DNA of 64,000 nt from Lentimicrobiaceae bacterium (GTDB taxonomy: Bacteria > Bacteroidota > Bacteroidia > Bacteroidales > F082), in assembly GCA_015061295.1 (NCBI GenBank), contig SUWU01000005.1:1-64000 (forward strand), given 5' to 3'. The notes beneath the pieces were generated by a model that saw only the letters and a program-made list of their open reading frames with translations, searched no databases and was not told the origin of the DNA. This document shows positions 50,002 to 59,448 of the stretch, piece by piece (position 1 is the stretch's first letter; each line of letters starts with the position of its first letter). The translations under genes were made by a program, and so were the position numbers.

Positions 50002-50220
50002 AAATAATTATTTTTTTTACATTTCCTACTCTCTTCTGGATTTTCGGAATCCTCCTTTCGGGGGCAAAAATAAATATTAAAGAAATCCAAAAAATTGTCT
50101 TTTCTTGTCTTTTACAGGTGTTATACTTGCTGTGATATTAATAGATGTAATATCTTGAATGACTGTATTTTAAATTATATATATGGCTAATGGAAAATAT
50201 ATGTGAGATGCAAATAAAAA

Positions 50221-50252
50221 AAAGCGCGTAACCTCTTCAGATTACGCGCTTT
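50221..50252 (-). terminator. Terminator downstream of dnaK, same stem core as 48882-48916
   Basis: AAAGCGCGTAACCT...AGATTACGCGCTTT. Confidence 0.75.
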
Positions 50253-50310
50253 CAGTTTCTAATTATATTTGATTGTTTGACCTTTTTCTTTTAGAGTCAG
50301 AGTCAGTGTC

Positions 50311-52206
50311 TTATTTCACCTCTTCGAAATCTACGTCAGTGACGTCGTCATTGCCGTTGTTTGGATTTTGTCCGGCGTTAGGATCTTGTGGCCCGCCTTG
50401 TGCTCCGGCGTTCTTGTACATCTCTTCTGATGCCTTCTGCCAGATAGCGTTCATCTCTGCCATAGCTGCGTCGATGCCAGCGATGTCTTGCGACTGATGT
50501 GCTGTTTTCAACTTGCCAAGTGCGCCTTCGATTTCTGCTTTCTTGTCGGCTGGCAACTTATCGCCGTATTCCTTCATCTGTTTCTCTGTTTGGAATATCA
50601 TTGAGTCGGCAGCGTTCAGTTTGTCAACGCGTTCACGTTCTTTCTTGTCGGCGTCGGCGTTAGCTTCAGCTTCTGCTTTCATTCTCTTGATTTCGTCTTC
50701 ACTCAATCCTGATGAAGCTTCGATTCTGATGCTTTGTGACTTACCTGTAGCCTTGTCTTTTGCAGAAACGTTCAAGATACCGTTTGAGTCGATGTCGAAT
50801 GTTACTTCAATTTGTGGTACTCCACGTGGTGCTGGTGGAATGTTGTCCAAGTGGAATTTGCCGATGGTCTTATTCTGATTTGCCATTGGACGTTCACCTT
50901 GTAACACATGGATTTCTACGCCTGGCTGATTATCTACAGCTGTTGAGAATATCTCTGACTTGCGTGTAGGAATTGTGGTGTTAGCTTCGATGAGCTTTGT
51001 CATCACGCCGCCGAGTGTCTCGATACCTAATGACAATGGTGTTACGTCTAACAAAAGAACGTCTTTCACTTCGCCTGTCAAAACGCCACCTTGAATTGAA
51101 GCGCCGATAGCGACTACTTCGTCAGGGTTAACACCTTTTGAAGGTTCTTTCTTGAAGAAGTCTTTAACGATGTTTTGGATAGCTGGGATACGTGTTGAAC
51201 CACCAACCAAGATAACGTCGTCGATGTCGTTCACTGTCATGTTAGCATCTGCCAAAGCTTTGCGGCATGGCTCGATAGTAGCGCGGATAAGGTCGTCGCA
51301 GAGTTGTTCGAACTTAGCGCGTGTGAGCTTGCGTACCAAGTGTTTAGGCCCTGATGCTGTTGCTGTGATATAAGGCAAGTTGATTTCTGTCTCTGTTGAT
51401 GATGACAATTCGATCTTAGCTTTTTCAGCAGCTTCTTTAAGACGTTGCAACGACATTGGGTCTTTTCTCAAGTCCATGTTTTCGTCACGCATGAATTCTT
51501 CTGCCAACCAGTTGATGATCTTACCGTCGAAGTCGTCGCCACCGAGGTGAGTGTCGCCGTTTGTTGATTTAACTTCGAAAACGCCGTCACCGAGTTCGAG
51601 GATTGAGATATCGAAAGTACCACCACCGAGGTCGAATACCGCTACCTTGACATCATTTTTCTTCTTGTCTAAGCCGTAAGCCAAAGCTGCTGCTGTAGGT
51701 TCGTTGATGATACGGCGCACTGTGAGACCAGCGATTTCGCCAGCTTCTTTTGTTGCCTGACGTTGAGCGTCGTTGAAATATGCTGGAACTGTGATGACAG
51801 CTTCTGTCACTGTTTGACCAAGATAATCTTCAGCTGTCTTCTTCATCTTTTGAAGCACCATTGCTGAAATCTCTTGTGGAGTATATAATTTTCCGTCTAT
51901 GTCGATACGAGGAGTGTTGTTAGGTCCTTTTACCACTTGATAAGGAACGCGACCGATTTCGTTTACCATTTTGTCGTATGATTCACCCATGAAACGTTTG
52001 ATAGAATAGATGGTTTTCAATGGGTTGGTGATAGCTTGACGTTTTGCAGGTTCGCCAACTTTACGTTCGCCGTTGTCGGTAAATGCTACCACTGATGGGG
52101 TTGTGCGGTGACCTTCGCTGTTAGGGATAACTACAGGTTCGTTACCTTCCATAACTGCTACGCATGAGTTTGTTGTACCTAAGTCAATACCAATAATTTT
52201 TGACAT
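50311..52206 (-). CDS. dnaK: Molecular chaperone DnaK (Hsp70)
   Basis: '[40 protein letters not shown]', '[23 protein letters not shown]', '[13 protein letters not shown]'. Confidence 0.98.
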   Translation of the reverse strand: MSKIIGIDLGTTNSCVAVMEGNEPVVIPNSEGHRTTPSVVAFTDNGERKVGEPAKRQAITNPLKTIYSIKRFMGESYDKMVNEIGRVPYQVVKGPNNTPRIDIDGKLYTPQEISAMVLQKMKKTAEDYLGQTVTEAVITVPAYFNDAQRQATKEAGEIAGLTVRRIINEPTAAALAYGLDKKKNDVKVAVFDLGGGTFDISILELGDGVFEVKSTNGDTHLGGDDFDGKIINWLAEEFMRDENMDLRKDPMSLQRLKEAAEKAKIELSSSTETEINLPYITATASGPKHLVRKLTRAKFEQLCDDLIRATIEPCRKALADANMTVNDIDDVILVGGSTRIPAIQNIVKDFFKKEPSKGVNPDEVVAIGASIQGGVLTGEVKDVLLLDVTPLSLGIETLGGVMTKLIEANTTIPTRKSEIFSTAVDNQPGVEIHVLQGERPMANQNKTIGKFHLDNIPPAPRGVPQIEVTFDIDSNGILNVSAKDKATGKSQSIRIEASSGLSEDEIKRMKAEAEANADADKKERERVDKLNAADSMIFQTEKQMKEYGDKLPADKKAEIEGALGKLKTAHQSQDIAGIDAAMAEMNAIWQKASEEMYKNAGAQGGPQDPNAGQNPNNGNDDVTDVDFEEVK

Positions 52207-52247
52207 AATTTGTTTCTCCTATTTTAAGTTTAAATTTTTGTTCTTTT

Positions 52248-52308
52248 TTTCTGACACTGCTTTTGTCAATCATTATGCCAATGATTTTTTATGACAAAAT
52301 GACAGAAA
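52248..52308. promoter_or_regulatory. Nested imperfect dyad upstream of dnaK
   Basis: TTTTGTCA (52261-52268) / TGACAAAA (52292-52299) with inner AATCAT/ATGATT and outer TTTCTGACA/TGACAGAAA-like arms. Confidence 0.45.
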
Positions 52309-52310
52309 TA

Positions 52311-52408
52311 GTTTACAATTTACAGTTTACAATGTATAATTGTAAATTGCTAATTGTTAATTGTAAATTGTTCACTGTCATTTGTTCATTGTCATTTGTA
52401 AACTTTCA
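52311..52408. repeat. Heptamer array, 14 units, overlapping the DUF4249-like gene 3' end
   Basis: gtttaca|atttaca|gtttaca|atgtata|attgtaa|attgcta|attgtta|attgtaa|attgttc|actgtca|tttgttc|attgtca|tttgtaa|actttca. Confidence 0.85.
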
Positions 52409-53399
52409 CGAATCCCCATTCTTTTACTAAGGTATTGATAGTTTGCTCGTTTAAAGGGAATAATTTAGAGCATACGGAGCGAGAGGAGAATATGCCAACG
52501 CCATTTTCTATATTGGTATATTCTGGAGTGTCAATAATGGCACTTCCAGAGTTTTGTATTAATATATAGTTGTATAGTTCGTCACCTGTTGCAGTGATTA
52601 TAATTTCAAAACCTTCGGCAAACCTTTGAATATAGTCTGATTGCTCCCCTGTCATGTTGTCTGTTGATGCCAGATTAGAGTAGAAAGAGGATGGCGTATA
52701 GTTGATAAATAATCTTTTATCTGCGGAATTATATAATTCTTCACCAGTGCCTGCTCCCATAAACCATTTCATAGTATGTCGCACTGTGTCGGTAGATCCT
52801 TCAGCCTCAATCTCCTTGTAATGAAAATATCCAATAACTTCATAATATGCTGCCAAATCTAAGGGTACGTTTGTTGACCATTGTATCTGATTGGAATAAT
52901 CCGATTCAAAACTGATATTGTATATAGGTCTTCTTATTGTCGATCCGCTTATTGTCACAATTCTTGAAGTTACAACAACTCCATCATTTCTTTTGATGAT
53001 AAGTTGATATTCTTCGTTTTCTAAAAACTTTTCTGTGGTATAATATAAGACCTGATTTCTTCCACTGTAGAACAATCCGTCAGGATCGTAAGGTTTATAA
53101 ACTGACGTTGTATCTAAAACGACTTCTGTGACATGTCCAGGTGATTTAGCAAATTTACCAACGAGTCTGACATCTAATTTATAATCGTAATTGCTTGCAG
53201 AATATTGAGGAGCGAGTTGTGTGGCATCACCGACAAAGGACTTGGTTATTTTAAGGTAATTGGTGTCAGCATCACAGTCTATATATCCATATACAACAGT
53301 AGCTTCTTCACCTTCAATAAATATCTCGACATCGTTGTTACACGAGCTTAAGATGACTATTGAAATGAAAATGTGTATAAATATTAAGAGTTTTCTCAT
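52392..53399 (-). CDS. DUF4249-like lipoprotein
   Basis: Lipobox 'VILSSC', '[29 protein letters not shown]', 'GVGIFSSRS' near the C-terminus. Confidence 0.75.
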   Translation of the reverse strand: MRKLLIFIHIFISIVILSSCNNDVEIFIEGEEATVVYGYIDCDADTNYLKITKSFVGDATQLAPQYSASNYDYKLDVRLVGKFAKSPGHVTEVVLDTTSVYKPYDPDGLFYSGRNQVLYYTTEKFLENEEYQLIIKRNDGVVVTSRIVTISGSTIRRPIYNISFESDYSNQIQWSTNVPLDLAAYYEVIGYFHYKEIEAEGSTDTVRHTMKWFMGAGTGEELYNSADKRLFINYTPSSFYSNLASTDNMTGEQSDYIQRFAEGFEIIITATGDELYNYILIQNSGSAIIDTPEYTNIENGVGIFSSRSVCSKLFPLNEQTINTLVKEWGFVKVYK

Positions 53400-53472
53400 C
53401 GTAAAAATAAGTTTTAAATATGGGCAAAGATACTATTTTTTTATATACTTTTGTTGTTTTAAAACAAAGGAA

Positions 53473-54291
53473 ATGTATTTATCGCATAACGTATCTTTAG
53501 TGACTACTCATGTGCTTCAGAACATGAAGAACAGAGGTGAAAAAATTGCCATGTTGACAGCTTATGATTATTCCATGGCAAAGATCTTAGACGAGTCAAA
53601 TATCGATGTTATTTTAGTTGGCGACAGCGCCTCCAATGTGATGGCAGGTTATAAAACCACATTGCCTATCACTTTGAACGAGATGATATATCACGCTTCT
53701 TCTGTATGTCGCGCGGTGAAACGTTCTTTCGTCGTCGTCGATTTGCCTTTCGGTACTTATCAAGGTAACTCGAAGGAAGCTCTTAACTCTGCCATTCGTA
53801 TCATGAAAGAATCGGGAGCTAACGCTGTCAAGATGGAAGGCGGACGTGAAATTTTAGAATCTGTCGAACGTATCATCAGTGCTGGCATCCCTGTTATGGG
53901 ACATCTCGGCCTCATGCCACAAAGTATCAATAAGTTCGGTACTTATATCGTTCGCGCTAAAGAAGATGAGGAAGCTCAACGTCTTCGCGAAGACGCTCTC
54001 TTGTTACAAGAAAAAGGCTGCTTCAGCATAGTACTTGAAAAGATTCCTTCAGCTCTCGCAACAGAAGTCACACAGTCGCTACGTATTCCTACTATCGGCA
54101 TTGGTGCAGGCTCAGGAACCGACGGACAAGTGCTTGTCTTACACGACATGCTCGGCATCAGCAACGACTTCTCTCCTCGTTTCCTAAGAAGATATAACAA
54201 CCTCTACGATGGAATAAAAAATTCCGTTCAGGCTTATATCAACGATGTGAAAGACATTAACTTCCCTAACGAAAACGAACAATATTATTAA
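53473..54291 (+). CDS. panB: 3-methyl-2-oxobutanoate hydroxymethyltransferase
   Basis: '[37 protein letters not shown]', 'AVKMEGG', '[14 protein letters not shown]', '[24 protein letters not shown]'. Confidence 0.96.
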   Translation: MYLSHNVSLVTTHVLQNMKNRGEKIAMLTAYDYSMAKILDESNIDVILVGDSASNVMAGYKTTLPITLNEMIYHASSVCRAVKRSFVVVDLPFGTYQGNSKEALNSAIRIMKESGANAVKMEGGREILESVERIISAGIPVMGHLGLMPQSINKFGTYIVRAKEDEEAQRLREDALLLQEKGCFSIVLEKIPSALATEVTQSLRIPTIGIGAGSGTDGQVLVLHDMLGISNDFSPRFLRRYNNLYDGIKNSVQAYINDVKDINFPNENEQYY

Positions 54292-54971
54292 TGAGAAAGC
54301 CGATAGAAGAAAGAATCTTGTTTGAAGATAATCATCTTTTGATTGTCAATAAAGAGCCTTCTGAAATCGTTCAAGGCGACAAGACTGGCGACGTATGTCT
54401 CCTCGATGATGTGAAGTCTTATATAAAAGAGACATATAACAAACCAGGTAATGTATATGCTGGCTTGGTTCATCGCATCGACCGTCCTGTGAGTGGCGCT
54501 GTCATCTTTGCTAAGACAAGCAAGGCTTTAAGCAGAATGACATTGAAGATAAAAGAACGCGAATTTAGCAAGACGTATCTCGCCATAGTAAAGAACAAAC
54601 CTCCTAAAGACGCCGACGAACTCTCTAATTATATGGTTAAAAACGAGGCTCAGAATAAGTCGTATATCGTGAGTTCAAATACTAAGGGTGCCAAATTGGC
54701 ACAGCTGAGGTACCGTCTCATCGGGGCTTCTGACTCATATTATCTCCTTGAAGTGGAACTTATCACAGGTCGCCACCATCAGATAAGAGCGCAACTTGCA
54801 CATATCGGATGCCCGATAAAAGGCGACTTGAAATATGGATTCCCTCGTTCTAACCCCGACGCTTCTATAAGCCTCCACGCTTATAAAATCAAGTTTGAAC
54901 ATCCAACGACGAAACAAATCATCGAAGTGACAGCACCTAAACCTGAAGAAAATATCTGGAAAGCGTTTTGA
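54291..54971 (+). CDS. RluA-family pseudouridine synthase
   Basis: 'LVHRIDRPVSGAVIFAKTSKALSRM', 'ITGRHHQIRAQLAHIGCPIKGDLKYG'. Confidence 0.92.
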   Translation: MRKPIEERILFEDNHLLIVNKEPSEIVQGDKTGDVCLLDDVKSYIKETYNKPGNVYAGLVHRIDRPVSGAVIFAKTSKALSRMTLKIKEREFSKTYLAIVKNKPPKDADELSNYMVKNEAQNKSYIVSSNTKGAKLAQLRYRLIGASDSYYLLEVELITGRHHQIRAQLAHIGCPIKGDLKYGFPRSNPDASISLHAYKIKFEHPTTKQIIEVTAPKPEENIWKAF

Positions 54972-55040
54972 CGTCATCTACAAGTTACATGACGTGCAAG
55001 TTGTTGAAGACTTTCTGATAAAAGGTGGAAAGAAGATTCT

Positions 55041-55964
55041 TTATTTCTTTTTAGGAAACATCTTTCTAATCCTTAACAAGATCTTTCCAATATTGCCTCC
55101 TGCTACAACGAAGGTGACGGATGTTATGACAAGTATCAATCCTAATATGATTCTCGGTGTTAATACTTCGCCAAAGATGACGACACCGAAGAACACTGCT
55201 GTGACAGGTTCAAGTACACCGAGTATCGCAGTCGGCGTGGAGCCAATACATTGAATGGCTTCCGTAGTGCATATCAATGAGATGATGGTAGGGAAGATAG
55301 CCAATGCCAAGACGTTAAACCAGAGATACCATTGCTCTGGTGATGGCACATTCAGCTCTCCCGTCGCCAAGGCTCTTATGGCAAATATGAACCAGCCAAA
55401 AGTCAGCACATACATCGTGACTTTTATCGTCGCCATTCCTTTTATCCTTGACTTGTTGATATATACGATATATATCGCGTACGATAATGCTGAGCCGAAA
55501 ACGAAGAGCAATCCCTTGACACTTATCATAGCGCCGTCGCCGCTCTTACATAAAAGCGCTATTCCAATCATCGCGACGGCGATACATGCCATCGTCATCT
55601 TAGATATTTTCTCCTTAAAGAAAATAAACATAATGACAGCGACGATGATAGGATATATGAATAGAATCGTCGAGGCTACGCCTGCGTCCATGTGATTGTA
55701 GCTCGAGAATAATGTTATCGACGACAAGGCAAATAAGACACCTAATATTATTAATGGCGTGATGTCGCTTTTCTTTATGGAGAAGTCGCGACGACGAAGT
55801 TTGAGCATCACCGCCAAGATTGGTATCGCGAATAAATATCTGAAGAAAAGAACTGAAAACAGATCCATGCCACCATCATAAAGCGGAAGCGCAAACAATG
55901 GATTCATGCCGTAAGTGGCTGCAGAGATAGCGGCTAAGATATAACCTTTTACTTTAGTATTCAT
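55041..55964 (-). CDS. EamA/DMT-family transporter
   Basis: Ten hydrophobic segments, 'AAISAATYGMNPLFALPLYDGGM', 'GSTPTAILGVLEPVTAVFFGVVIFGEVLT'; start at MNTKVKGYILAA. Confidence 0.85.
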   Translation of the reverse strand: MNTKVKGYILAAISAATYGMNPLFALPLYDGGMDLFSVLFFRYLFAIPILAVMLKLRRRDFSIKKSDITPLIILGVLFALSSITLFSSYNHMDAGVASTILFIYPIIVAVIMFIFFKEKISKMTMACIAVAMIGIALLCKSGDGAMISVKGLLFVFGSALSYAIYIVYINKSRIKGMATIKVTMYVLTFGWFIFAIRALATGELNVPSPEQWYLWFNVLALAIFPTIISLICTTEAIQCIGSTPTAILGVLEPVTAVFFGVVIFGEVLTPRIILGLILVITSVTFVVAGGNIGKILLRIRKMFPKKK

Positions 55965-56069
55965 GATTGTAAAACTTGCGGCAAAAATAAAGTTTTTATA
56001 TCGAAAAAATTGATATGTATATCGTTTTTTTTTATGATAAAAGCATTGTATTTCTTTGAAAAAAAATTC

Positions 56070-56077
56070 TATCTTTG
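56070..56077 (+). promoter_or_regulatory. -7 box TATCTTTG upstream of the 56092 gene
   Basis: Exact TATCTTTG shortly before the ATG. Confidence 0.55.
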
Positions 56078-56091
56078 TAAAATAAAAAATA

Positions 56092-57078
56092 ATGCTAATG
56101 AAACTAAAGACATCATACCTCGGATTAGAATTAAAATCGCCTATCATTGTAAGTAGCTCAACTTTAACAGGCAATGTCGAAAGTATAAAACACTGCGCAG
56201 AAGCAGGCGCGGGTGCAGTCGTCCTTAAGTCGATCTTTGAGGAACAGATTTTATCCGACATCAAAAAAGAAGAAGGATATACCGATATTTACAATTCGTA
56301 TTTTGAGGCTCAAGAATATCTGACCACTTTTATGCGTGGTAACGAAATAGATATTTACGTAAAACTCATTCAAGAGTCAAAGAAAGTTGTCGATATTCCT
56401 ATCATTGCAAGTGTCAACTGCACATCTAAAGGAGAATGGATTAGCATAGCTAAAGAACTTCAAGTAGCTGGTGCCGATGCTCTTGAGCTTAACATCGCGA
56501 TAGCAGCGTTCGATAGAGACCTCAACCCAAGAGATATTGAAACAGAATATATTGATATTCTTACTGAAGTTGAGAGAAATATCAACATCCCTGTCTCTGT
56601 GAAACTCGGCGACCATTTTACTAACATCAGTCAGATGGCATTCAACTTGACGAAAGCTGGAGCTAAAGGCTTGGTGCTATTCAATCGTTTCTATAATCCT
56701 GACATCAATATTGAGAAGATGAATGTTGTTCCAGGTAACTCAATGTCAACTCAAGAAGAAAACCACAACACTCTTCGCTGGATTTCTCTCTTGTCATCAC
56801 AAGGAGTTCCATGTGAACTTTCGGCTTCAAGAGGTGTTTATACAGGTGAAGACGTGGTGAAACAAATTCTTGCTGGAGCTAAGACCGTACAAGTGTGCAG
56901 CACGCTCTATCGTAACGGCATCGACCATATAAAACAAATGAACGCCGACATCGAGGCTTGGATGGATAGACATAACTTCAACGATGTTGAAAGTTTCAGA
57001 GGCTTAGCAAATAAAAAAGAAGATATAAAAGTCGCAGAACGTCTTCAATACTTAAGAAGAAACTATGACTTACATTAA
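56092..57078 (+). CDS. Dihydroorotate dehydrogenase-like protein
   Basis: 'LKTSYLGLELKSPIIVSSSTLTGNVESIKHCAEAGAGAVVLKSIFEEQI', 'GADALELNIA', 'IPVSVKLG'. Confidence 0.85.
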   Translation: MLMKLKTSYLGLELKSPIIVSSSTLTGNVESIKHCAEAGAGAVVLKSIFEEQILSDIKKEEGYTDIYNSYFEAQEYLTTFMRGNEIDIYVKLIQESKKVVDIPIIASVNCTSKGEWISIAKELQVAGADALELNIAIAAFDRDLNPRDIETEYIDILTEVERNINIPVSVKLGDHFTNISQMAFNLTKAGAKGLVLFNRFYNPDINIEKMNVVPGNSMSTQEENHNTLRWISLLSSQGVPCELSASRGVYTGEDVVKQILAGAKTVQVCSTLYRNGIDHIKQMNADIEAWMDRHNFNDVESFRGLANKKEDIKVAERLQYLRRNYDLH

Positions 57079-57114
57079 AGATAATATTATTGTTTAACTT
57101 AAAAATTTAAAAAG

Positions 57115-57276
57115 ATGAAAAAATATGTATGCGACGTATGCGGTTACGTCTATGACCCAGAAGTAGGTGATCCAGATAACGGTATTGAACCAGGTACTCC
57201 ATTCGACAAACTTCCAGCAAGTTGGGCATGCCCTCTCTGCGGAGTAGGAACAGATAATTTCTCATTAGAAGATTGA
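57115..57276 (+). CDS. Rubredoxin (53 aa; not in the supplied ORF track)
   Basis: Translation [53 protein letters not shown] with two CxxCG motifs. Confidence 0.97.
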   Translation: MKKYVCDVCGYVYDPEVGDPDNGIEPGTPFDKLPASWACPLCGVGTDNFSLED

Positions 57277-57291
57277 TGTTCAATTCCCTTT

Positions 57292-59130
57292 ATGGATACC
57301 AATGCTCTTTTTAAGATAGGATACGGACTCTACGTCCTGACTTCTAACTATGAGAACATAGACAACGGCTGTATCATCAACACAGTGATTCAGATTACTG
57401 ATGAGCCATTGCGTATAGCCGTCGTCGTCAATAAGAAAAATTATACGCACGAGCTTATTCTCAACTCGTGCGTATTTAATTTGTCGATGCTGACAACAGA
57501 AACGCCTTTCAAGGTGATAGAACATTTCGGATTCCAAAGCGGCAAAGATGTAAATAAATTCGCCGACTGCGAACAGGAGTTCCGCTCTAAAAACAATGTT
57601 CTATATATTCCTAAATATACCAACTCATACATCTCTTGCCACGTGGTAAGCCATCAGGATTTAGGAACACATACCATGTTCTTCGCTGATGTAATAGATT
57701 CTGAAGTGTTATCAGAAAAAGAATCATTGACTTACAGTTACTACCAGAACAACATCAAACCTAAGAAAGAGACTAACGGCAAAAAAGGCTGGTACTGCAA
57801 AATCTGCGGCTGGGTTCATGAAGATGAGAACCTGCCTGACGATATAATTTGTCCTTTGTGCAAACACGGCAAAGATGCTTTCGAGAAAATTGAAGATGAC
57901 AAAACAACAGAAATAATAGAAACAAAACAAAGTATTGATATGTTAAAGATAAACTTGACAAACGACATTTACTATGTCGGCGTTAATGACCGCAAAACTG
58001 AACTCTTTGAAAATCACATGGAACTTCCTAACGGCGTTTCATACAACTCATATCTCATCGTCGATGAAAAGATAGCTCTCATCGACCCTGTGGAAGTCAG
58101 CTTCATGGCTGAATTTCTCTTTAAAATCAAAAGTGTCATCGGAGACCGCAAGATAGATTATCTCGTCATCAACCACGATGAGCCAGATCATAGCGGTGCT
58201 GTCCGCGCTATCGTTCAAGAATATCCAGATGTGGAAGTCATAGGCAACGCCAAGACTTTCGCTCCTCTTGAAGCATTCTACGGACCTCTGAACAATAAGA
58301 AGATAGTGGCAGAAGGCGAGACATTATGCCTTGGAAAACATACGCTTCAGTTCTTCATGGTTCCTATGTGCCACTGGCCAGAATCGATGGTGACATACGA
58401 ACAGACAAATAAGATATTGTTCTCCAACGATGCTTTCGGAGGTTTCGGCGCTCTCAACGGATGTATCTTCGATGACGAAGCAAACTTAGATTTCTATGAA
58501 GACGATATGCGTCGTTATTATGCAAATATCGTTGGCAAGGTAGCTGCTCAGGCTGTCAAGGCAGTTCAGAAATTAGGACCATTAGACATTAAGATGATTG
58601 CACCATCACACGGCTTGGTATGGCGCAGCAACTTACATTGGGTTCTCGACAGATACGTGAAATGGAGTACAGGAGAGAATGAAGAAGGTGTCGTTATCGT
58701 TTACGGTTCTATGTACGGAAACACAGCTTTGATGGCCGACATCATCGCTCGTGGCGTGTCGGAAGCAGGTGTCAAGAATATCAAGATATACGATGTCGCT
58801 AAGACAGAAGTGTCGCACATCATCAGCGATATATGGAAATACAAAGGCGCCATCATAGGAGCCTGCGCACACTACGGCAGCGTGTTCCCTAATATGACAT
58901 TATTGTTGCATGAGCTTACAGAGTTCAAGCCAAAGAACAAAATCTACGGCGTATTCGGTGGCATGAGCTGGGGCGGCGGTGGCGTGAAATATATCAACAA
59001 CGTCATGGAAAGGAACCAATGGGAATGCCCAGTAGAATCGGTTGAAGTGAAAGGCGCACCATATCGCGATGAAGACGTGGAGCGACTTTACAATATGGGA
59101 AAAACTATTGGAGAAGCGGTGAAGAGTTAA
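57292..59130 (+). CDS. Multidomain flavodiiron protein: flavin reductase-like + rubredoxin-like + metallo-beta-lactamase + flavodoxin
   Basis: 'WYCKICGWVHEDENLPDDIICPLCKHG', diiron ligands 'NHDEPDHSG', 'MCHWPESM', 'FSNDAFG', 'APSHGL', flavodoxin 'VIVYGSMYGNTALMADIIARG'. Confidence 0.93.
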   Translation: MDTNALFKIGYGLYVLTSNYENIDNGCIINTVIQITDEPLRIAVVVNKKNYTHELILNSCVFNLSMLTTETPFKVIEHFGFQSGKDVNKFADCEQEFRSKNNVLYIPKYTNSYISCHVVSHQDLGTHTMFFADVIDSEVLSEKESLTYSYYQNNIKPKKETNGKKGWYCKICGWVHEDENLPDDIICPLCKHGKDAFEKIEDDKTTEIIETKQSIDMLKINLTNDIYYVGVNDRKTELFENHMELPNGVSYNSYLIVDEKIALIDPVEVSFMAEFLFKIKSVIGDRKIDYLVINHDEPDHSGAVRAIVQEYPDVEVIGNAKTFAPLEAFYGPLNNKKIVAEGETLCLGKHTLQFFMVPMCHWPESMVTYEQTNKILFSNDAFGGFGALNGCIFDDEANLDFYEDDMRRYYANIVGKVAAQAVKAVQKLGPLDIKMIAPSHGLVWRSNLHWVLDRYVKWSTGENEEGVVIVYGSMYGNTALMADIIARGVSEAGVKNIKIYDVAKTEVSHIISDIWKYKGAIIGACAHYGSVFPNMTLLLHELTEFKPKNKIYGVFGGMSWGGGGVKYINNVMERNQWECPVESVEVKGAPYRDEDVERLYNMGKTIGEAVKS

Positions 59131-59174
59131 CAATTTACAATTAACAGTTAACAGTTAACAATTAACAATGTAGG
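59126..59174. repeat. Heptamer array, 7 units, starting at the flavodiiron stop codon
   Basis: gttaaca|atttaca|attaaca|gttaaca|gttaaca|attaaca|atgtagg. Confidence 0.85.
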
Positions 59175-59306
59175 GACGTGGCTTGCTGCGTCCTTAATTC
59201 TTATATCTATGTGGACTTACTTATCCGGTATAATGGGCAATCTCAGGGACTCAGAATGTGGATAATGCAAGTCCACATTTTTTGTTTCTGGAAATTATGG
59301 ATTAAT

Positions 59307-59366
59307 ATCGTCATCGTCATCGTCATCGTCAAAGTCATTGTCATTGTCATCGTCATTGTCATCGTC
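59307..59366. repeat. Hexamer array, 10 units
   Basis: atcgtc x4|aaagtc|attgtc|attgtc|atcgtc|attgtc|atcgtc. Confidence 0.95.
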
Positions 59367-59398
59367 AGAATATTTTCCATATCAACAAAAAATATCTT

Positions 59399-59406
59399 TA
59401 TCTTTG
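59399..59406 (+). promoter_or_regulatory. -7 box TATCTTTG upstream of the 59449 gene
   Basis: Exact TATCTTTG. Confidence 0.55.
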
Positions 59407-59448
59407 TTACGTTAAAATTTAAAATATATTAACAAAATCTATATTACT

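Noticed and set aside
52207-52391. CIRCE/HrcA element upstream of dnaK
   Set aside because: The dyad found does not contain TTAGCACTC/GAGTGCTAA.
53260-53472. N-terminal extension of panB in the ORF track
   Set aside because: Overlaps the divergent DUF4249-like gene and promoter; the PanB-like sequence begins at about 53473.
59178-59432. 84-aa ORF with VIVIVIV repeats
   Set aside because: Translation of a hexamer tandem repeat in non-coding DNA across a promoter; unlikely to be a real protein.
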